Origin: Chroococcidiopsidaceae cyanobacterium YX2bin18 | GTDB taxonomy: Bacteria > Cyanobacteriota > Cyanobacteriia > Cyanobacteriales > Chroococcidiopsidaceae | Length of the DNA: 44,134 nucleotides | Direction of reading: 5' to 3' | Assembly: GCA_030446505.1 (NCBI GenBank) | Contig: JAUJND010000035.1 | Span: 1 to 44,134 of the forward strand | In this document: one piece after another, positions 1-9,235 of the stretch | How the letters are laid out: the number at the start of each line of letters is the position of its first letter | Numbering within the stretch: the first letter of the stretch is position 1 | Translations under genes and position numbers: made by a program | Notes under the pieces: generated by a model | What the model was told of the DNA's origin: nothing | Seen by the model: the letters and a program-made list of their open reading frames with translations, nothing else | Databases searched by the model: none

Positions 1-941
1 ACGGCTTCCTTTTGGTTGCCTTGAAGCGGTGGATCGATCTTGATCTGACGCATGACAGAAAATGGCAGGGTGAGGAGCGCATAATCAGCATCAAAGGACG
101 AGCCGTCTGCACAACATACAGTGACTCCTGTAGCAACGCTCTTGACCTCTTCTACAACCTTGTGCAAATGAATCGGAGAAGATAAAGCAGCAGCTAGTTT
201 TTCGGGTAATCGGCTATTCCCACCTGCAACTTGTAGTGGTTTAGAGCCACGCTCTTGGGCAAGCTGGTCGTTTTTCAACCCCCATAATGCAGAAGCTGTG
301 GCGATGCTGTTCATTGAAGGCGGAAAGATATCCATCAGGCGGAGTGCTTCCTCTGAGGCTCCTTGAGCCAGCAAAAAGTCTTTGAGAGAAATATCGAGAT
401 TCCTGTACTTCTGTGCAATCCAGTCCGTTGGCGTTTTGAGAGGATTATGCGGACGTAGATAATGTGTCATCAAAGCAGGGGGTAGAATCTGCCTTTCCGA
501 GTTGGCTAAACGATTAGCCTGGGAGGATGCCCATTGTTTCGGTAAAACAAATTGACCATTGACATGAAGTAGCACTTCCTTAGAAGGTTTGGGTTGAAGC
601 TCAAGAGGAACATTGTAGCGAGCAGCTAGCTTCAATAAACGGGAGTATTTCTCACTCAATACTTGGGATCCGGCTTCTGGTTTTCCTGGTAAATCGTCTA
701 AAGTGTGAACACGCCCGCCAACGCGATCGCGCCCTTCCAATATAGTGACTGTAACTCCTGCCCTTTCTAAGAGTAATGCGGCATATAAGCCGGATAACCC
801 TGCCCCCAGAACTAAAACAGAGGGTGATCGTCTGGCAGTATTCGCCCTCACCAGGGAATTTTGAGAGGTGAGGTTGAATAGTAAAGCGCTTAGACCTATC
901 CTTGCGAGGAATTGGCGGCGCTTGAGTAATTCTAAGGACAT
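1..941 (-). CDS. Flavin-containing amine oxidase (partial, C-terminus outside window)
   Basis: The minus strand reads open from an ATG at 941 to the window edge, giving 313 residues of a flavin amine oxidase (monoamine or L-amino-acid oxidase type). This family oxidises amines with FAD and releases aldehyde or keto acid, ammonia and peroxide. The N-terminus has KRRQFLARIG followed by a hydrophobic stretch, which resembles a twin-arginine export signal. Next comes the Rossmann dinucleotide-binding motif VLVLGAGLSGLYAALLLERAG, then EGRDRVGGRVHT, the conserved GRxRxGGR element that follows the FAD-binding strand. The start is supported by AGGAAG eight bases upstream. The substrate cannot be judged because the C-terminal half is missing. 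Carotenoid-desaturase-like flavoproteins share the N-terminal fold, but the signal peptide favours an exported amine oxidase. Confidence 0.85.
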   Translation of the reverse strand, partial: MSLELLKRRQFLARIGLSALLFNLTSQNSLVRANTARRSPSVLVLGAGLSGLYAALLLERAGVTVTILEGRDRVGGRVHTLDDLPGKPEAGSQVLSEKYSRLLKLAARYNVPLELQPKPSKEVLLHVNGQFVLPKQWASSQANRLANSERQILPPALMTHYLRPHNPLKTPTDWIAQKYRNLDISLKDFLLAQGASEEALRLMDIFPPSMNSIATASALWGLKNDQLAQERGSKPLQVAGGNSRLPEKLAAALSSPIHLHKVVEEVKSVATGVTVCCADGSSFDADYALLTLPFSVMRQIKIDPPLQGNQKEA

Positions 942-1338
942 TAATCTAACTTCCTGTGATAGACATGGTTTTGGTCACTAACATTATTAAATTTGCTAAC
1001 GTTTCATCTGATTCTGCCTCCACTCAGATCCCTCTGTGAAGCCTCGACGGTAGTAAAGAAAAATACTGAGCAACCAGTGTTGAAGCGGAGGAAAGCACTT
1101 CAGTGAGCCATTCCTCCAGCCCAAGCAGTAGAGCTTGTATAAGAAACCCATTCGTTGAATATGCATTGTACATCTCCAATTACTTACGTCTGACTGCATG
1201 CTGTTGTTTGGCAAATGCACTACTTCCAAACTAGTTAATCTCAAATTAGACAATCACACCTCTCGCAGGTAAAACAGACCGCGATAGCACAGCAACTGCA
1301 CCGTCTGAGAAACGGTCTTAGGCTAGGAAATGCTGCGA
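942..1338. other. Intergenic region, no gene recognised
   Basis: This 397-base stretch separates the amine oxidase start from a repeated mini-gene. An 85-codon open frame on the minus strand (996-1253) has no recognisable domain, no good ribosome site and an unusual Trp/Cys-rich composition, so I do not call it a gene. It should hold the amine oxidase promoter. I recognise no RNA gene or terminator. Confidence 0.4.
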
Positions 1339-1425
1339 TCACTCAATTTGTCGTCCTACCATCTCTTTTTTGAGCGAAAGTTGGGCGTACTCGTAGAACA
1401 CACATCGGTAGCGAAGAAGTTTCAT
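1339..1425 (-). CDS. 28-residue mini-protein, possible DUF4278 N-terminal fragment
   Basis: The frame starts at an ATG (complement of 1423-1425), with AAAACAGGTAAAAG just upstream as a possible ribosome site, and stops after 28 codons. It begins MKLLRYRCVFYEYA. That resembles the start of DUF4278 proteins (MKL.YRG..Y.Y), a common cyanobacterial family of unknown function. It is much shorter than that family, which usually exceeds 50 residues. A second copy with the same beginning lies inverted at 5783-5863. The similarity covers only about 14 residues. Either a truncated pseudogene or a real micro-protein would fit. Confidence 0.35.
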   Translation of the reverse strand: MKLLRYRCVFYEYAQLSLKKEMVGRQIE

Positions 1426-1560
1426 AACTTTTACCTGTTTTAGTTAAAGAGTCTGCCTTGATGAATGACTGCAAATTGCAGTACTTCACAGATATATCAA
1501 TGAAAACGGTTAGAGAAGTTCGGAACTTCTTCGGGCAAAGGAACTGAAGTTGTTCGCAAG
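1339..1560 (-). repeat. Inverted repeat copy L (leader plus mini-gene), partner of 5620-5863
   Basis: Read on the minus strand, this segment aligns along its whole length with plus-strand 5620-5863 at roughly 75-80% by eye. Shared blocks include GCCCGAAGAAGTT, CGTTTTCATTGATATAT, GAAGTACTGCA, and ACTTCTTCGC followed by TTCTACGAGTACGC. Both copies end with a 26-28 codon open frame preceded by a purine-rich ribosome site. The two copies face inward and enclose the STAND/WD40 locus. This could be a duplicated gene or the flanks of a mobile unit. I see no transposase between them. Confidence 0.75.
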
Positions 1561-1882
1561 AGGTTGCTTCATTGCGGCGAATTATGCTTTCTATTGAATG
1601 ACTGAAATCCCATCATCGGTTTTACAATCCGCTTGAACTTTCGGTTTTCATGCCTGGAGAAGCGATCGCCGTATATTCATCAGCAAAGTGAATTCACTGC
1701 CAAAGTTGAGCCATTTTGCAGCGAAATCGACGGATTTGTCCGCGCCTAAACTGGGAAAAAATGCCTCCTGCAAACGGAGTACTACTCCAGAAAACTCCAC
1801 GAGCTATCTCCACATTTTCCTCACTTGAAAATATTCTTTAACATTGGAAAAACCAACGGTGATCGTGCCAATTTGCGCTCTT
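1561..1882. other. Intergenic region downstream of the WD40 gene
   Basis: These 322 bases lie between the WD40 stop and the inverted repeat copy. I found no convincing reading frame, tRNA or strong terminator. The sequence does not resemble the region just outside the partner repeat at 5864, so the repeat ends here. Confidence 0.4.
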
Positions 1883-4468
1883 CTAACTTTCTATTGCGCC
1901 CAATTCCCGCAACGTCTCTTTTTGTGCGTCCGTTAATCCCGTCACGCCTAAGATATTCATTCCTTCATAAGGACGATCAACAGTCAAGACTCTGAAACAT
2001 TCACCGATGCCGCTATCCCAGAGACGAATTGTGCCATTCTCACTGCTGCTGACTATCCAACGCCCCTCTGGATCGAACGCCACCGACCGAATCGGACTCG
2101 TATGCCCTTGCAGAGTACTGATATGGATTCCCTGCTCTAGATCCCAAAGTTTGAGGGAGGAATCGAAACCGCCACTGACGAGCAGCTTCCCTTGGGGATG
2201 AAAGCTGATGCTCACAACCGGGCGGGTATGTCCCTGCAAGGTTTGAAGGCACTGCCCGGTTTGCAGATCCCATAACTTCACGGTACAGTCATCACTGCCA
2301 CTCGCAAGCCTCCGAGCTGCGGGGTCAAACGCGATCGCCTGCGCCTGTCTCGTATGTCCTTCTAGGGTCAGGAGACACTGGGAATTACTAACATCCCAAA
2401 GCTTCACGGTTCCGTCCTCATTGCCACTGGCTAAACATTGCTCGATTGGACTAAACGCCACGGCTGGAATCCAGTTAACTTCTAGTTCAATGACTCGCAG
2501 ACATCTACCAGTCCGGACATCCCACAGGCGCACAACTCGATCGATACCAGAACTTGCGAGCAGCGACCCATCTGCACTAAAGGCAACTGAACTCACCCAA
2601 CTATGAGTGCGAAAAGCGCGTAAAAATTTGCCACTCTGGACATCCCACAGGCACACAGTCTGATCAAAACTCCCGCTTGCCAGCAGTCGACCATCTGGAC
2701 TAAAAGCCACAGATGAGATGCGGTCGGTGTGTCCTTGCAAACAACTCAGACAATCTCCGGTCTGCACATCCCACAACCGCAAAGCTTTGTCTCCATGACA
2801 GCTTGCCAGCCTTCGCCCATCTGGGTGGAATACGACGCAGAAAACCATTTTAGAGTATCCCTGCAAGGTCTTGATGCATTGTCCAGTTTGTGCATCCCAG
2901 AGGCGGATCGATTGGTTTAAGGCAGCACTGACTAGGACAAGCCCATCGGGGCTGAATGCGAGCGATTGCACCACAGCCGTATGCCCCAGCAAGGTACGAT
3001 GACATTGCCCAGTTTCAACATTCCACAGCTTAATCGTCTGGTCTTCACCGCCACTGGCTAACGTTTGACCAATGCCTGACGGCAAGCTATCGCTAACGGG
3101 GCTAAAGGCAAGCGTCCAGGCTGCGGCATGGTTGTGCCCTTGCCAAGCCGCGATCACTTGCCCAGTGTGAGCATCCCAGAAGCGAATCGTGTGATCGACA
3201 CTCGAACTTGCGATCTGCCGTCCATCTGGGCTAAATGCCACCGCTAACACCCCTTGCGTGTGTCCCTCAAAGATATGCAAGGTCTGCCCTGATGGAACAT
3301 CCCATAACCGGATGGTGCAATCGCTACCCGTACTAGCTAAGCGATAGCTTCCGTCTTGGTGAGGAGAAGGATAAAAGGTAAGCGCGGACACCCAGCCCTG
3401 ATGTCCTTCCAGGGTTTTCAGACATTTAAGTGTCTGCATATCCCAGATTTTGATCGTTAAATCTTCGCCGCTACTAGCAAGAAGGCGACCATCTGCACTG
3501 AGGGCAACACTCAAAACTGCACCCGTGTGTCCATGTAATTCGCCTCGAACTCTTCCAGACGGAATATGCAACAGTTTCACGATTCGATCTGCATTGCTGA
3601 TGATTAGAGTTTCACCATCTGGACTGAACACGAGCGAGTTGATCCAGGACGCAATTCCCCTAAAAGTCGCGGTTTGTTGTCCATCTTCCACTCGCCACAC
3701 ATCGACTTCACCGCTATCGTGACTAGTGGCAATGTGTTTCCCGTCAGGACTAAAGGCAACGCACAAAATATCGCTAATCGATTGGGTGAAAATAGAGTGG
3801 CTCAGGTCAGCATGACTGAAATTCGTTCCATGCAAATTCACCATCCGGAAATCTGCCTGCCAAATCGTTAAATTTGAAAAGTCCATATGTGTCAGATCTA
3901 CTCCCATCTGGCGTAGCAGATTGATGACATTTCCAGCAAAGTACCCTGGCTGCAATCGTGCTTGTAATTGCTGAACCTTCAGTAATTGCAGCAGCAGATT
4001 CTTTAGATTTTCACTGCCACCTTGCACGTCTAGTAGCCTCGCCAAAATTGGCTGCACAATGATCCGTATTTGCGCGTCTCGCACATAGTCTTTTGCCTGC
4101 GCCTTTAGCAGAGCATGGCTTCTGAGGTAGACGATCTGCGCCTGCTCCACTTCTTGGCAAGCTTGTTCAATTAATTGTTCTGTAACATATTCCATGACTA
4201 CAGGCTGCTGAGTATAGCTGATGCAGTCTAACTTCCAAAGCGCTGTGGGCTTTGCTGAGGGCGGCTTGATTTTTTCGATTAGCGATCTTCGGTCGAGCGA
4301 TACCAATGCATCCCGCAACGCTACCTGAGAAACTGAGGGCATGAGATCTGCTTGTAGCTGTGCTGCGGTTAAGCCCCGATTGATTGCTAACCAGTACATT
4401 ACTTGCCGTTCTAATGAACTGAGACGATTGAACTGCTGTGTTAGCAAACCGCGAATGTCTTTAAACAA
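1883..4468 (-). CDS. WD40-repeat C-terminal part of a STAND (NB-ARC) protein
   Basis: This 861-residue open frame is the C-terminal two thirds of a cyanobacterial NB-ARC/WD40 signalling ATPase. Residues 1-120 are a helical winged-helix-like region typical of what follows NB-ARC ([15 protein letters not shown]). Residues 185-228 are a short pentapeptide-like stretch ([13 protein letters not shown]). Then come 14 WD repeats ending in IRLWD or VKLWD, enough for two seven-bladed propellers that sense ligands or proteins. The tail [18 protein letters not shown] is the usual end of this family. The frame would need a TTG start. Homology continues upstream in another frame ([12 protein letters not shown] then [10 protein letters not shown]), with the shift at a T-run near 4485. 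The open frame is therefore probably a fragment of a broken gene, although WD40-only expression is possible. Confidence 0.85.
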   Translation of the reverse strand: MFKDIRGLLTQQFNRLSSLERQVMYWLAINRGLTAAQLQADLMPSVSQVALRDALVSLDRRSLIEKIKPPSAKPTALWKLDCISYTQQPVVMEYVTEQLIEQACQEVEQAQIVYLRSHALLKAQAKDYVRDAQIRIIVQPILARLLDVQGGSENLKNLLLQLLKVQQLQARLQPGYFAGNVINLLRQMGVDLTHMDFSNLTIWQADFRMVNLHGTNFSHADLSHSIFTQSISDILCVAFSPDGKHIATSHDSGEVDVWRVEDGQQTATFRGIASWINSLVFSPDGETLIISNADRIVKLLHIPSGRVRGELHGHTGAVLSVALSADGRLLASSGEDLTIKIWDMQTLKCLKTLEGHQGWVSALTFYPSPHQDGSYRLASTGSDCTIRLWDVPSGQTLHIFEGHTQGVLAVAFSPDGRQIASSSVDHTIRFWDAHTGQVIAAWQGHNHAAAWTLAFSPVSDSLPSGIGQTLASGGEDQTIKLWNVETGQCHRTLLGHTAVVQSLAFSPDGLVLVSAALNQSIRLWDAQTGQCIKTLQGYSKMVFCVVFHPDGRRLASCHGDKALRLWDVQTGDCLSCLQGHTDRISSVAFSPDGRLLASGSFDQTVCLWDVQSGKFLRAFRTHSWVSSVAFSADGSLLASSGIDRVVRLWDVRTGRCLRVIELEVNWIPAVAFSPIEQCLASGNEDGTVKLWDVSNSQCLLTLEGHTRQAQAIAFDPAARRLASGSDDCTVKLWDLQTGQCLQTLQGHTRPVVSISFHPQGKLLVSGGFDSSLKLWDLEQGIHISTLQGHTSPIRSVAFDPEGRWIVSSSENGTIRLWDSGIGECFRVLTVDRPYEGMNILGVTGLTDAQKETLRELGAIES

Positions 4469-5500
4469 CAGCGTCTCTTGGGCTAAAAAGCTGCAATATT
4501 ACCATCAAATAACTCTTTGATCGGCGTTGCCACAATCTCTAATGCCAGTGGATTACCCTGGTAGCGCTCTAATTAATTCCCCGCACTTGGTGGTTGTGCT
4601 GGGAAAGTAAGCCCCTTCGTCGCTAAAATTGTGTTCTCCTTCCTCGATCGACAAACATTCAGCCAGTAATTCGTATAGCGGCGGTTGGTCCTTCCTGGAC
4701 GGCAACCTCTGCCGGAATTTCGCGGCTCGTCAGTAAGATGCTACTCTGATGTCGTCCTTGCCCCAACTGCTGAAACAGCCAACCATAATCTTCGTAGCCT
4801 GCTCGGTAAGTACCCACCAATTCGCTACTTTCAGGACAAAACCGCCTTCAACGTTATCTAGAATCAGTAGGCAGCGACAATGGCGCAACTGCTCTAGCAG
4901 CTGACGCATCGTGGCATCGAAGCCATAGTGGAAGTGATGATCAGGGCGCGATCACACTGATCAACTCTGTGAGAAAATCAACAAGGGGCGGAGCCTGCCG
5001 CAGCAATCGCCACATGACAACCTCGAACTGATCAGCATCAGCAAGTTGCTGTGCCAATTGAGTCACTAGCATCGTTTTGCTTGATACCACCCATACCGAC
5101 GATGGCGACCAATCGACAATCTTGCATCACCCACTGTCTAGCGTGGCGAGTTGTGCTCGTCGTCCGCAAAACTGGGAAACATCAGGGTGCTTCTCCCCAG
5201 TCCACACGGTTGTTCTGCGGTAACCTAGGTAGGCTGCGTATTTGCTGTTGTTGAGCATACTGGTGTCACAGCCTCAAAAATTTAGTTTTGTCACCTGAAT
5301 CCCTAATTTCGCGATAGCAATTTCCACAGTTCTGCGCCAACGTCTTTGATGTAGCTGTACTCGTGATTCAGTTCCCCTTCGCTATCTTTTCGTAAGGCTG
5401 CTTGTTCCAGGCTCTCCGAAAAATATCGATTTGCAGTGTGCTCAGGGATTGGGGTGCTGGAAGCTTTCGTGACATTTTCTAATGCTTCCTCAAGTGTCAT
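4469..5500 (-). pseudogene. Degraded N-terminal HTH and NB-ARC part of the STAND protein
   Basis: Translating the minus strand in mixed frames recovers a classic N-terminal half. From 5500 it reads MTLEEALENVTKASS and then YIKDVGAELWKLLS, the helical N-terminal domain that precedes NB-ARC in cyanobacterial STAND proteins. Next come DWGEAPDVSQFCGRRAQLATL, VAIVGMGGI with the Walker A reading frame broken where GKT should follow, LLTSREIPAEVAVQEGP, and YQGNPLALEIVAT. Several frames are needed, with stops near 4575 and 5130. STAND ATPases use nucleotide binding to switch signalling or defence outputs. With the P-loop destroyed this copy cannot work as a switch. It is contiguous with the WD40 ORF downstream. 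Confidence 0.85.
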
Positions 5501-5619
5501 GGCTAAAACTCTTCTAAAAAGTAAGGTTTACCGAGAAGTTTCTAAAGTTCCAACTATTTTTAAGTGGCAACTTATTATTCAACAACAGCAAGGCTTTGTT
5601 TGTTTTCGCAACAATCCGA

Positions 5620-5863
5620 ACTTTCACGAACAACCTCAGATCCTTCGCCCGAAGAAGTTTCGAATTCTTCTAACGTTTTCATTGATATATTTGAAGTACT
5701 GCACTATGCAGCCAAAAAACACAAAAAGTTGGATGAGTCACATCCAGTAAGGCGGACTTTTTAGCTAAAGAGGTAAAAAGCCATGACACTTCTTCGCCAT
5801 CGAGGTATGTTCTACGAGTACGCTCAACCTTGGCTCAAGGAAGAGACGGTAAAACACAATTGA
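5620..5863 (+). repeat. Inverted repeat copy R, partner of 1339-1560
   Basis: This plus-strand segment matches the reverse complement of 1339-1560, including the leader with TTTTCATTGATATATTTGA and the mini-gene start. Copy R has GAAGAAGTTTCGAATTCTTC, an imperfect hairpin. Copy L has GAAGTTCCGAACTTC at the same place, so a hairpin is kept although its bases differ. That hints at a selected leader structure. It lies upstream of, and divergent from, the broken STAND gene. Confidence 0.75.
5783..5863 (+). CDS. 26-residue mini-protein, possible DUF4278 N-terminal fragment
   Basis: An ATG follows AAAGAGGTAAAAAGCC and opens a 26-codon frame beginning MTLLRHRGMFYEYAQPWL. It shares 14 of its first 18 or so positions with the inverted mini-gene at 1339-1425. 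The RHRGMFYEY core resembles the YRG..Y.Y start of DUF4278 proteins. It is far shorter than that family. The ribosome site and start are kept in both copies while the tails differ, which suggests either ancestral truncation or a genuine short peptide. The function is unknown. Confidence 0.35.
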   Translation: MTLLRHRGMFYEYAQPWLKEETVKHN

Positions 5864-6332
5864 CATAGATCGTTTGTCACTCAAAACATTGATGGAGATT
5901 AAATCTAGGGAAAATGCGTTTGATTCAGTCTCATATGCCAATAGACCGCAACATGAATACGATCATGAACACTGTTACAAACGGAGGGTAATGATGTCAG
6001 TTCAAACACTACATTGAGTTGGGATCAATTGTTAGAATTTGCTCAAAATAACACTCCTGCTCGACGAGTGCGTAGACCCGGACAATCGCCTTCTACTGCA
6101 CCGATTCCAACCAGCTTGCATAAACTTCCTCCAGAGAGTCTACCGCCTGTTTTGCTCTATCGGGATACAAATTCTTGGTGTCCTTTCTGTGGAGCGAGTT
6201 TGGTTTACTTTTTAGAAGAAAAAGAAATTCCGTTTGCAACTGAGTTTATTGATTTGAATAATAAGCCGAAATGGTACGCCGATCTTGTTCCGTCAGCGCT
6301 GGTTCACTGCGGCTAAGCTCGAAGGTGAGTTA

Positions 6333-7292
6333 TAGCTATAGTCGATGATGTTAGGACGTAGCATCTTTAAGAACAGATTCTATGGTTTGCCGGAAGGGAG
6401 CCAGAGCTAGATAAACCCTTGCGAACCCGACTTTTAAGCCAAGCCCAACACTTCTCAATCCGATTGAGGTCTGGAGAATAAGGGGCAAGTACAACAGGCG
6501 ACAGCCAGCAGACTCAATCAGAGCCTCAATGCGCCCACCATGATGGAATGTAGCGTTATCGAGAATCACCACCTGTCCTGGTTCCAGCACAGGCACTAAG
6601 CAGGTTTCGAGCCAAGTCTCGAACACGATACGGTTACAAGCACCTTCCAGCGTGAATTGCGCATGAGTTGACGTTGGCAGCAAGCTGCAATCATGTTGAC
6701 TCGCCCCGCTCTTCGTCGGACTTTAGTGCCTCAAAGCGCACTCCGCGCTCACACCAGCCGTAGCCATAATCATCGCGTTCGTCCATCCCGGATTCATCCA
6801 CATATATCCGTTGTGCCAGGGGAACGTCTGCCAGTTGAGCTACGTAGGTGGCACGTTTGGCTGCATTCCGTTCGCGGTAGCCGTACGTCTTTTTCGACCT
6901 GCCGATTTTTGTCCAATGCTCGTGAGATGGTTCGAGCGCTGATATTACCTTCCCACAGTGCTGCCATCTCGGCTTGTGTTTTCTCCCCATGCAGTTTTGG
7001 CAAACTGAGTGAACTTGTCCCAATCCGTGATTTTGTCTGGCTGTGCGATGGGGGCGATTCGACTTTGCCTGGTAGTCTCCGGTCTCAAGCTGCTGCTTCA
7101 GCCACAAGTCACTGTGCTGCGACTGAGTTGGAACACTTTCAGCCGCTTCGCTTTCTCTTCATCCCATCTAGCTCCATTGCTTGAATGACTTTTTTGACGC
7201 AGGTCGTAGCTATAGGGTTTTGACATCAACTGGTCGGGGAGCTTGAATTAGGCTTCCTTCAGTCTATGTCCTATAAGTCTTGGCGACCGCCA
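6333..7292 (-). mobile_element. IS630-family insertion sequence, 960 bp, TA target duplication
   Basis: The borders are readable because the host GST gene can be restored across them. GAGTTA before and GTTTATGAG after rejoin as E-L-V-Y-E, with TA repeated at 6331-6332 and 7293-7294. TA target choice is typical of the IS630/Tc1/mariner superfamily. The ends form imperfect 29-base inverted repeats whose inner part agrees best (TAGGACGTAG left, TAGGACATAG right). The transposase is on the minus strand, opposite to the host gene, and is frameshifted. Confidence 0.88.
6351..7226 (-). pseudogene. IS630-family transposase (frameshifted)
   Basis: Starting at an ATG (complement of 7224-7226), the protein reads MSKPYSYDLRQK. 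An extra A in an A-run then shifts the frame to VIQAMELDG. The helix-turn-helix region LWLKQQLETGDYQAKSNR follows. The DDE catalytic domain has YVDESGMDERDDYGYGWCER (first Asp), VVILDNATFHHGGRIEALIE (second Asp) and a damaged third-acid region after LLYLP. At least three frame changes are needed (near 7190, 7000-6900, 6690 and 6480), so this copy cannot move itself. Related active copies elsewhere in the genome could mobilise it through its ends. Confidence 0.85.
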
Positions 7293-8225
7293 TAGTTTAT
7301 GAGTCGAAGAACATTCTGCTGGCTTTAGAAGCGATTTAGTGATTCGCCGCTGCTTCCTGCTGATCCCGAAGAAAACGCGATCGCTCTTCTCAGTTAATTG
7401 AAGATGCCGAAACGAACGGAGCTAAGGAAGTTGGTTACAAATTCTTGCTGGGAAAAGCCTGCTGATGCGGATGAGTTAGCAAGCTTACAAGCATCCTTTG
7501 AAGCAAAGACCAGACGAACTTGAGCAAACCTTAGCAAAATACCCAGGTTCCTACTTTTTCTGGGTACGTTTAGTTTAGTGGATATTATGTATGGTTCTGA
7601 TCTCGATCGACTAGCGGCAAGTCTACCTGTGTATCGGGACTATCATATCAAGGGCAATCCACGATTTCCAAATCTCAACGCTTGGCTTGCAGCCTTAAAT
7701 GAGCGTCCTGCTTATGGTCGAGTTAAAACAAGATGCTGCAACATTCAATCTTCTGATGCGCCGGGTATGGGTTCTAGAACCGAGCGCCCAGCCTTTACCG
7801 TTAGATCCTGTCCTGAGTGAAACAATTCAATATCGAGCAGAAGCGGCAGAACTTAAGTGACAACCTGAGCTGCGATCGCTGATATTCTCAAAAACTCCGG
7901 GGCGCAAGTTCTAGCTGCGAATGGCGATATCTCAGCCGTCAAAGATGCGATCGAGTTTCATCTCAAGCTACTTGCAGACTACTTACTGCATGGAAATAAA
8001 ACTCAACTCCCTTGGGGTCGGGTGGATAGGAAAGAGAATCTCGACCCGTTTTCTTCTGCGGTGGGGAGCGATCGCCTTGCCTACGTGAGAAATCGAATCT
8101 GTGCGCCTCGTGACATGAGTGCAGGTGCAGCAACCGCATTTCGAGCCGCTGCAGATAAAGTGTTGGCATCAATCTATTAAATAAAGTTTAACGAAGTGTA
8201 AAAACTAGCGCTTGTAACTCGATAC

Positions 8226-8520
8226 TTTCTCACAATGAAGTATTGTTTAAAGTGCTTAGCTTGTTAACTGTTTCATGACTTAATACGATTTTGATGTTAG
8301 CCCGACTCGAATTTATGCTCTTCATTAGCTTGGATTCTTATGACTCATTTCCAGTGTCATTTTGCCCTACTGGAAGACACCTTACTACCTGTTTTTCCCT
8401 GAAATTTCAACTTCAAGGCGCGGTCATCGTATTAGCTTGTTAAACGTGTTGGATGTTCAGGATAAGGTATTGGCGGCAAACTTCGGATTCAGAGCAATTG
8501 GCGAGACAGAGTTTCCTATT
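8226..8520 (+). repeat. Truncated upstream copy of the glycosyltransferase promoter and start
   Basis: This segment is a direct repeat of 9917-10218, nearly 90% identical by eye. Shared stretches include GTTTTTCCCTG, GCGCGGTCATCGTATTA and TATTGGCGGCAAACTTCGG. It contains the upstream region, the ATG at 8340 and the first 60 or so codons of the glycosyltransferase gene. Indels put a TGA at 8400-8402 after 20 codons. Homology stops abruptly after 8520. The downstream copy carries about 12 extra bases (near 10011-10024) just before the coding start. Confidence 0.88.
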
Positions 8521-8694
8521 GGTCCCCACGCGCTTTGAGCCTTCAATGTTTAAGTTTATATCTGAAACTACAATTTCCTATTCAGGAATTCTCATTCATC
8601 CAAAAGCAAGATAGCAAAGGTGAAAAGATCCAACGATCATTCTAGGCTGTCTTGTAGCAATTATTAATTCACAAAGTGAAAACAGGAGAAAGCG

Positions 8695-8997
8695 ATGTCA
8701 GATAAAAATACCAACAAACCTACGACTAAATATGAATCCCTAGAAGACCTCAACTTAATAAGTTTATGGTCGCAAAGTAGAAGTAATTGGAGTTCAATTA
8801 TTAAAGAGAAAATCCAAGCAGATATCAACCAACCGATCACAGAAGAGGAATCTAATACAAGCAAGGTAGTCTTTTTCGGAGTTTTAGCAACTCTAGCTTT
8901 ATTAGTTGCTACTATGTGTAGTCAAGCTTCAGAAATTTATCGGTCAGTGCAAGAGGTAGGCACAAATTCATTTAAAGAATTGATTTCAAAAGATTAG
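8695..8997 (+). CDS. Small single-pass membrane protein, unknown function
   Basis: A 100-residue frame opens at an ATG preceded by AACAGGAGAAAGCG, a strong ribosome site. The first 55 residues are hydrophilic and charged (SRSNWSSIIKEKIQADINQP). A single hydrophobic segment, about residues 58-76 (VVFFGVLATLALLVATM), follows, and then a short polar tail. The charge pattern suggests a membrane-anchored protein with a cytoplasmic N-terminal domain. I recognise no family. It is intact while sequence on both sides is debris: a truncated glycosyltransferase copy upstream and an MFS remnant downstream. Codon use looks ordinary for the window and somewhat AT-rich. It may have arrived with the duplication or be a resident gene bypassed by it. 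Confidence 0.65.
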   Translation: MSDKNTNKPTTKYESLEDLNLISLWSQSRSNWSSIIKEKIQADINQPITEEESNTSKVVFFGVLATLALLVATMCSQASEIYRSVQEVGTNSFKELISKD

Positions 8998-9106
8998 ACT
9001 TCTTGCACAAGTAATTTGGTCTTCTAGTCTAAGGTTTCCTGGTATTCCTGTTCTCCGTTTTGTTTGTAAGTGTGTTCACACCCCTGTCTACCATCTGAGC
9101 AAAAGT

Positions 9107-9128
9107 CTCAGGAGTCAGGACTCAGGAC
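9107..9128. repeat. Short heptamer repeat (GGAGTCA/GGACTCA type)
   Basis: CTCAGGAGTCAGGACTCAGG is a degenerate short tandem array of a 7-base unit. It resembles the short tandemly repeated heptamers scattered in cyanobacterial genomes. There are only two to three units, so this is a weak call. Confidence 0.35.
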
Positions 9129-9235
9129 ATACTACACGTAAACGGTTGTAGTCTGAACTCTTGAGATGTTTTACCTGTTGGTAGGTCATAATTAGCACCG
9201 ACTCTGACCCATTTGTGCTATTTCAAATCGACTTA

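Larger units (their letters stand above)
5991..8180 (+). pseudogene. Glutathione S-transferase family gene interrupted by IS630 element
   Basis: The start ATGATGTCAGTTCAAACACTA follows a good GGAGG site. A frameshift near 6011 then joins it to SWDQLLEFAQNNTPARRVRR. The thioredoxin-like GST domain is clear (LLYRDTNSWCPFCGASLVYF, EEKEIPFATEFIDL), ending at AKLEGEL. The frame resumes after the insertion at 7293 with VYESKNILLALEAI. It continues through AKYPGSYFLGTFSLVDIMYG, RFPNLNAWLAALNERPAYG and, in another frame, ILKNSGAQVLAANGDISA to ADKVLASIY at 8180. The intact gene would encode roughly 400 residues of a cyanobacterial GST-like protein, presumably cytosolic. Besides the insertion there are several extra stops and shifts (near 7360, 7735 and 7858), so the copy is dead. 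CPFC is a glutaredoxin-like redox pair. Confidence 0.85.

Noticed and set aside
996..1253. 85-codon minus-strand open frame
   Set aside because: No domain, poor start context and odd composition; it lies in intergenic sequence next to a repeat.
5436..5764. Two overlapping plus-strand frames (104 and 66 codons) upstream of the mini-gene
   Set aside because: They cross the repeated leader and the 5' end of the STAND relic; the reading frame is not kept in the inverted copy.
7963..8172. 69-codon minus-strand frame
   Set aside because: Shadow of the GST C-terminal region, which translates well on the plus strand to ADKVLASIY.
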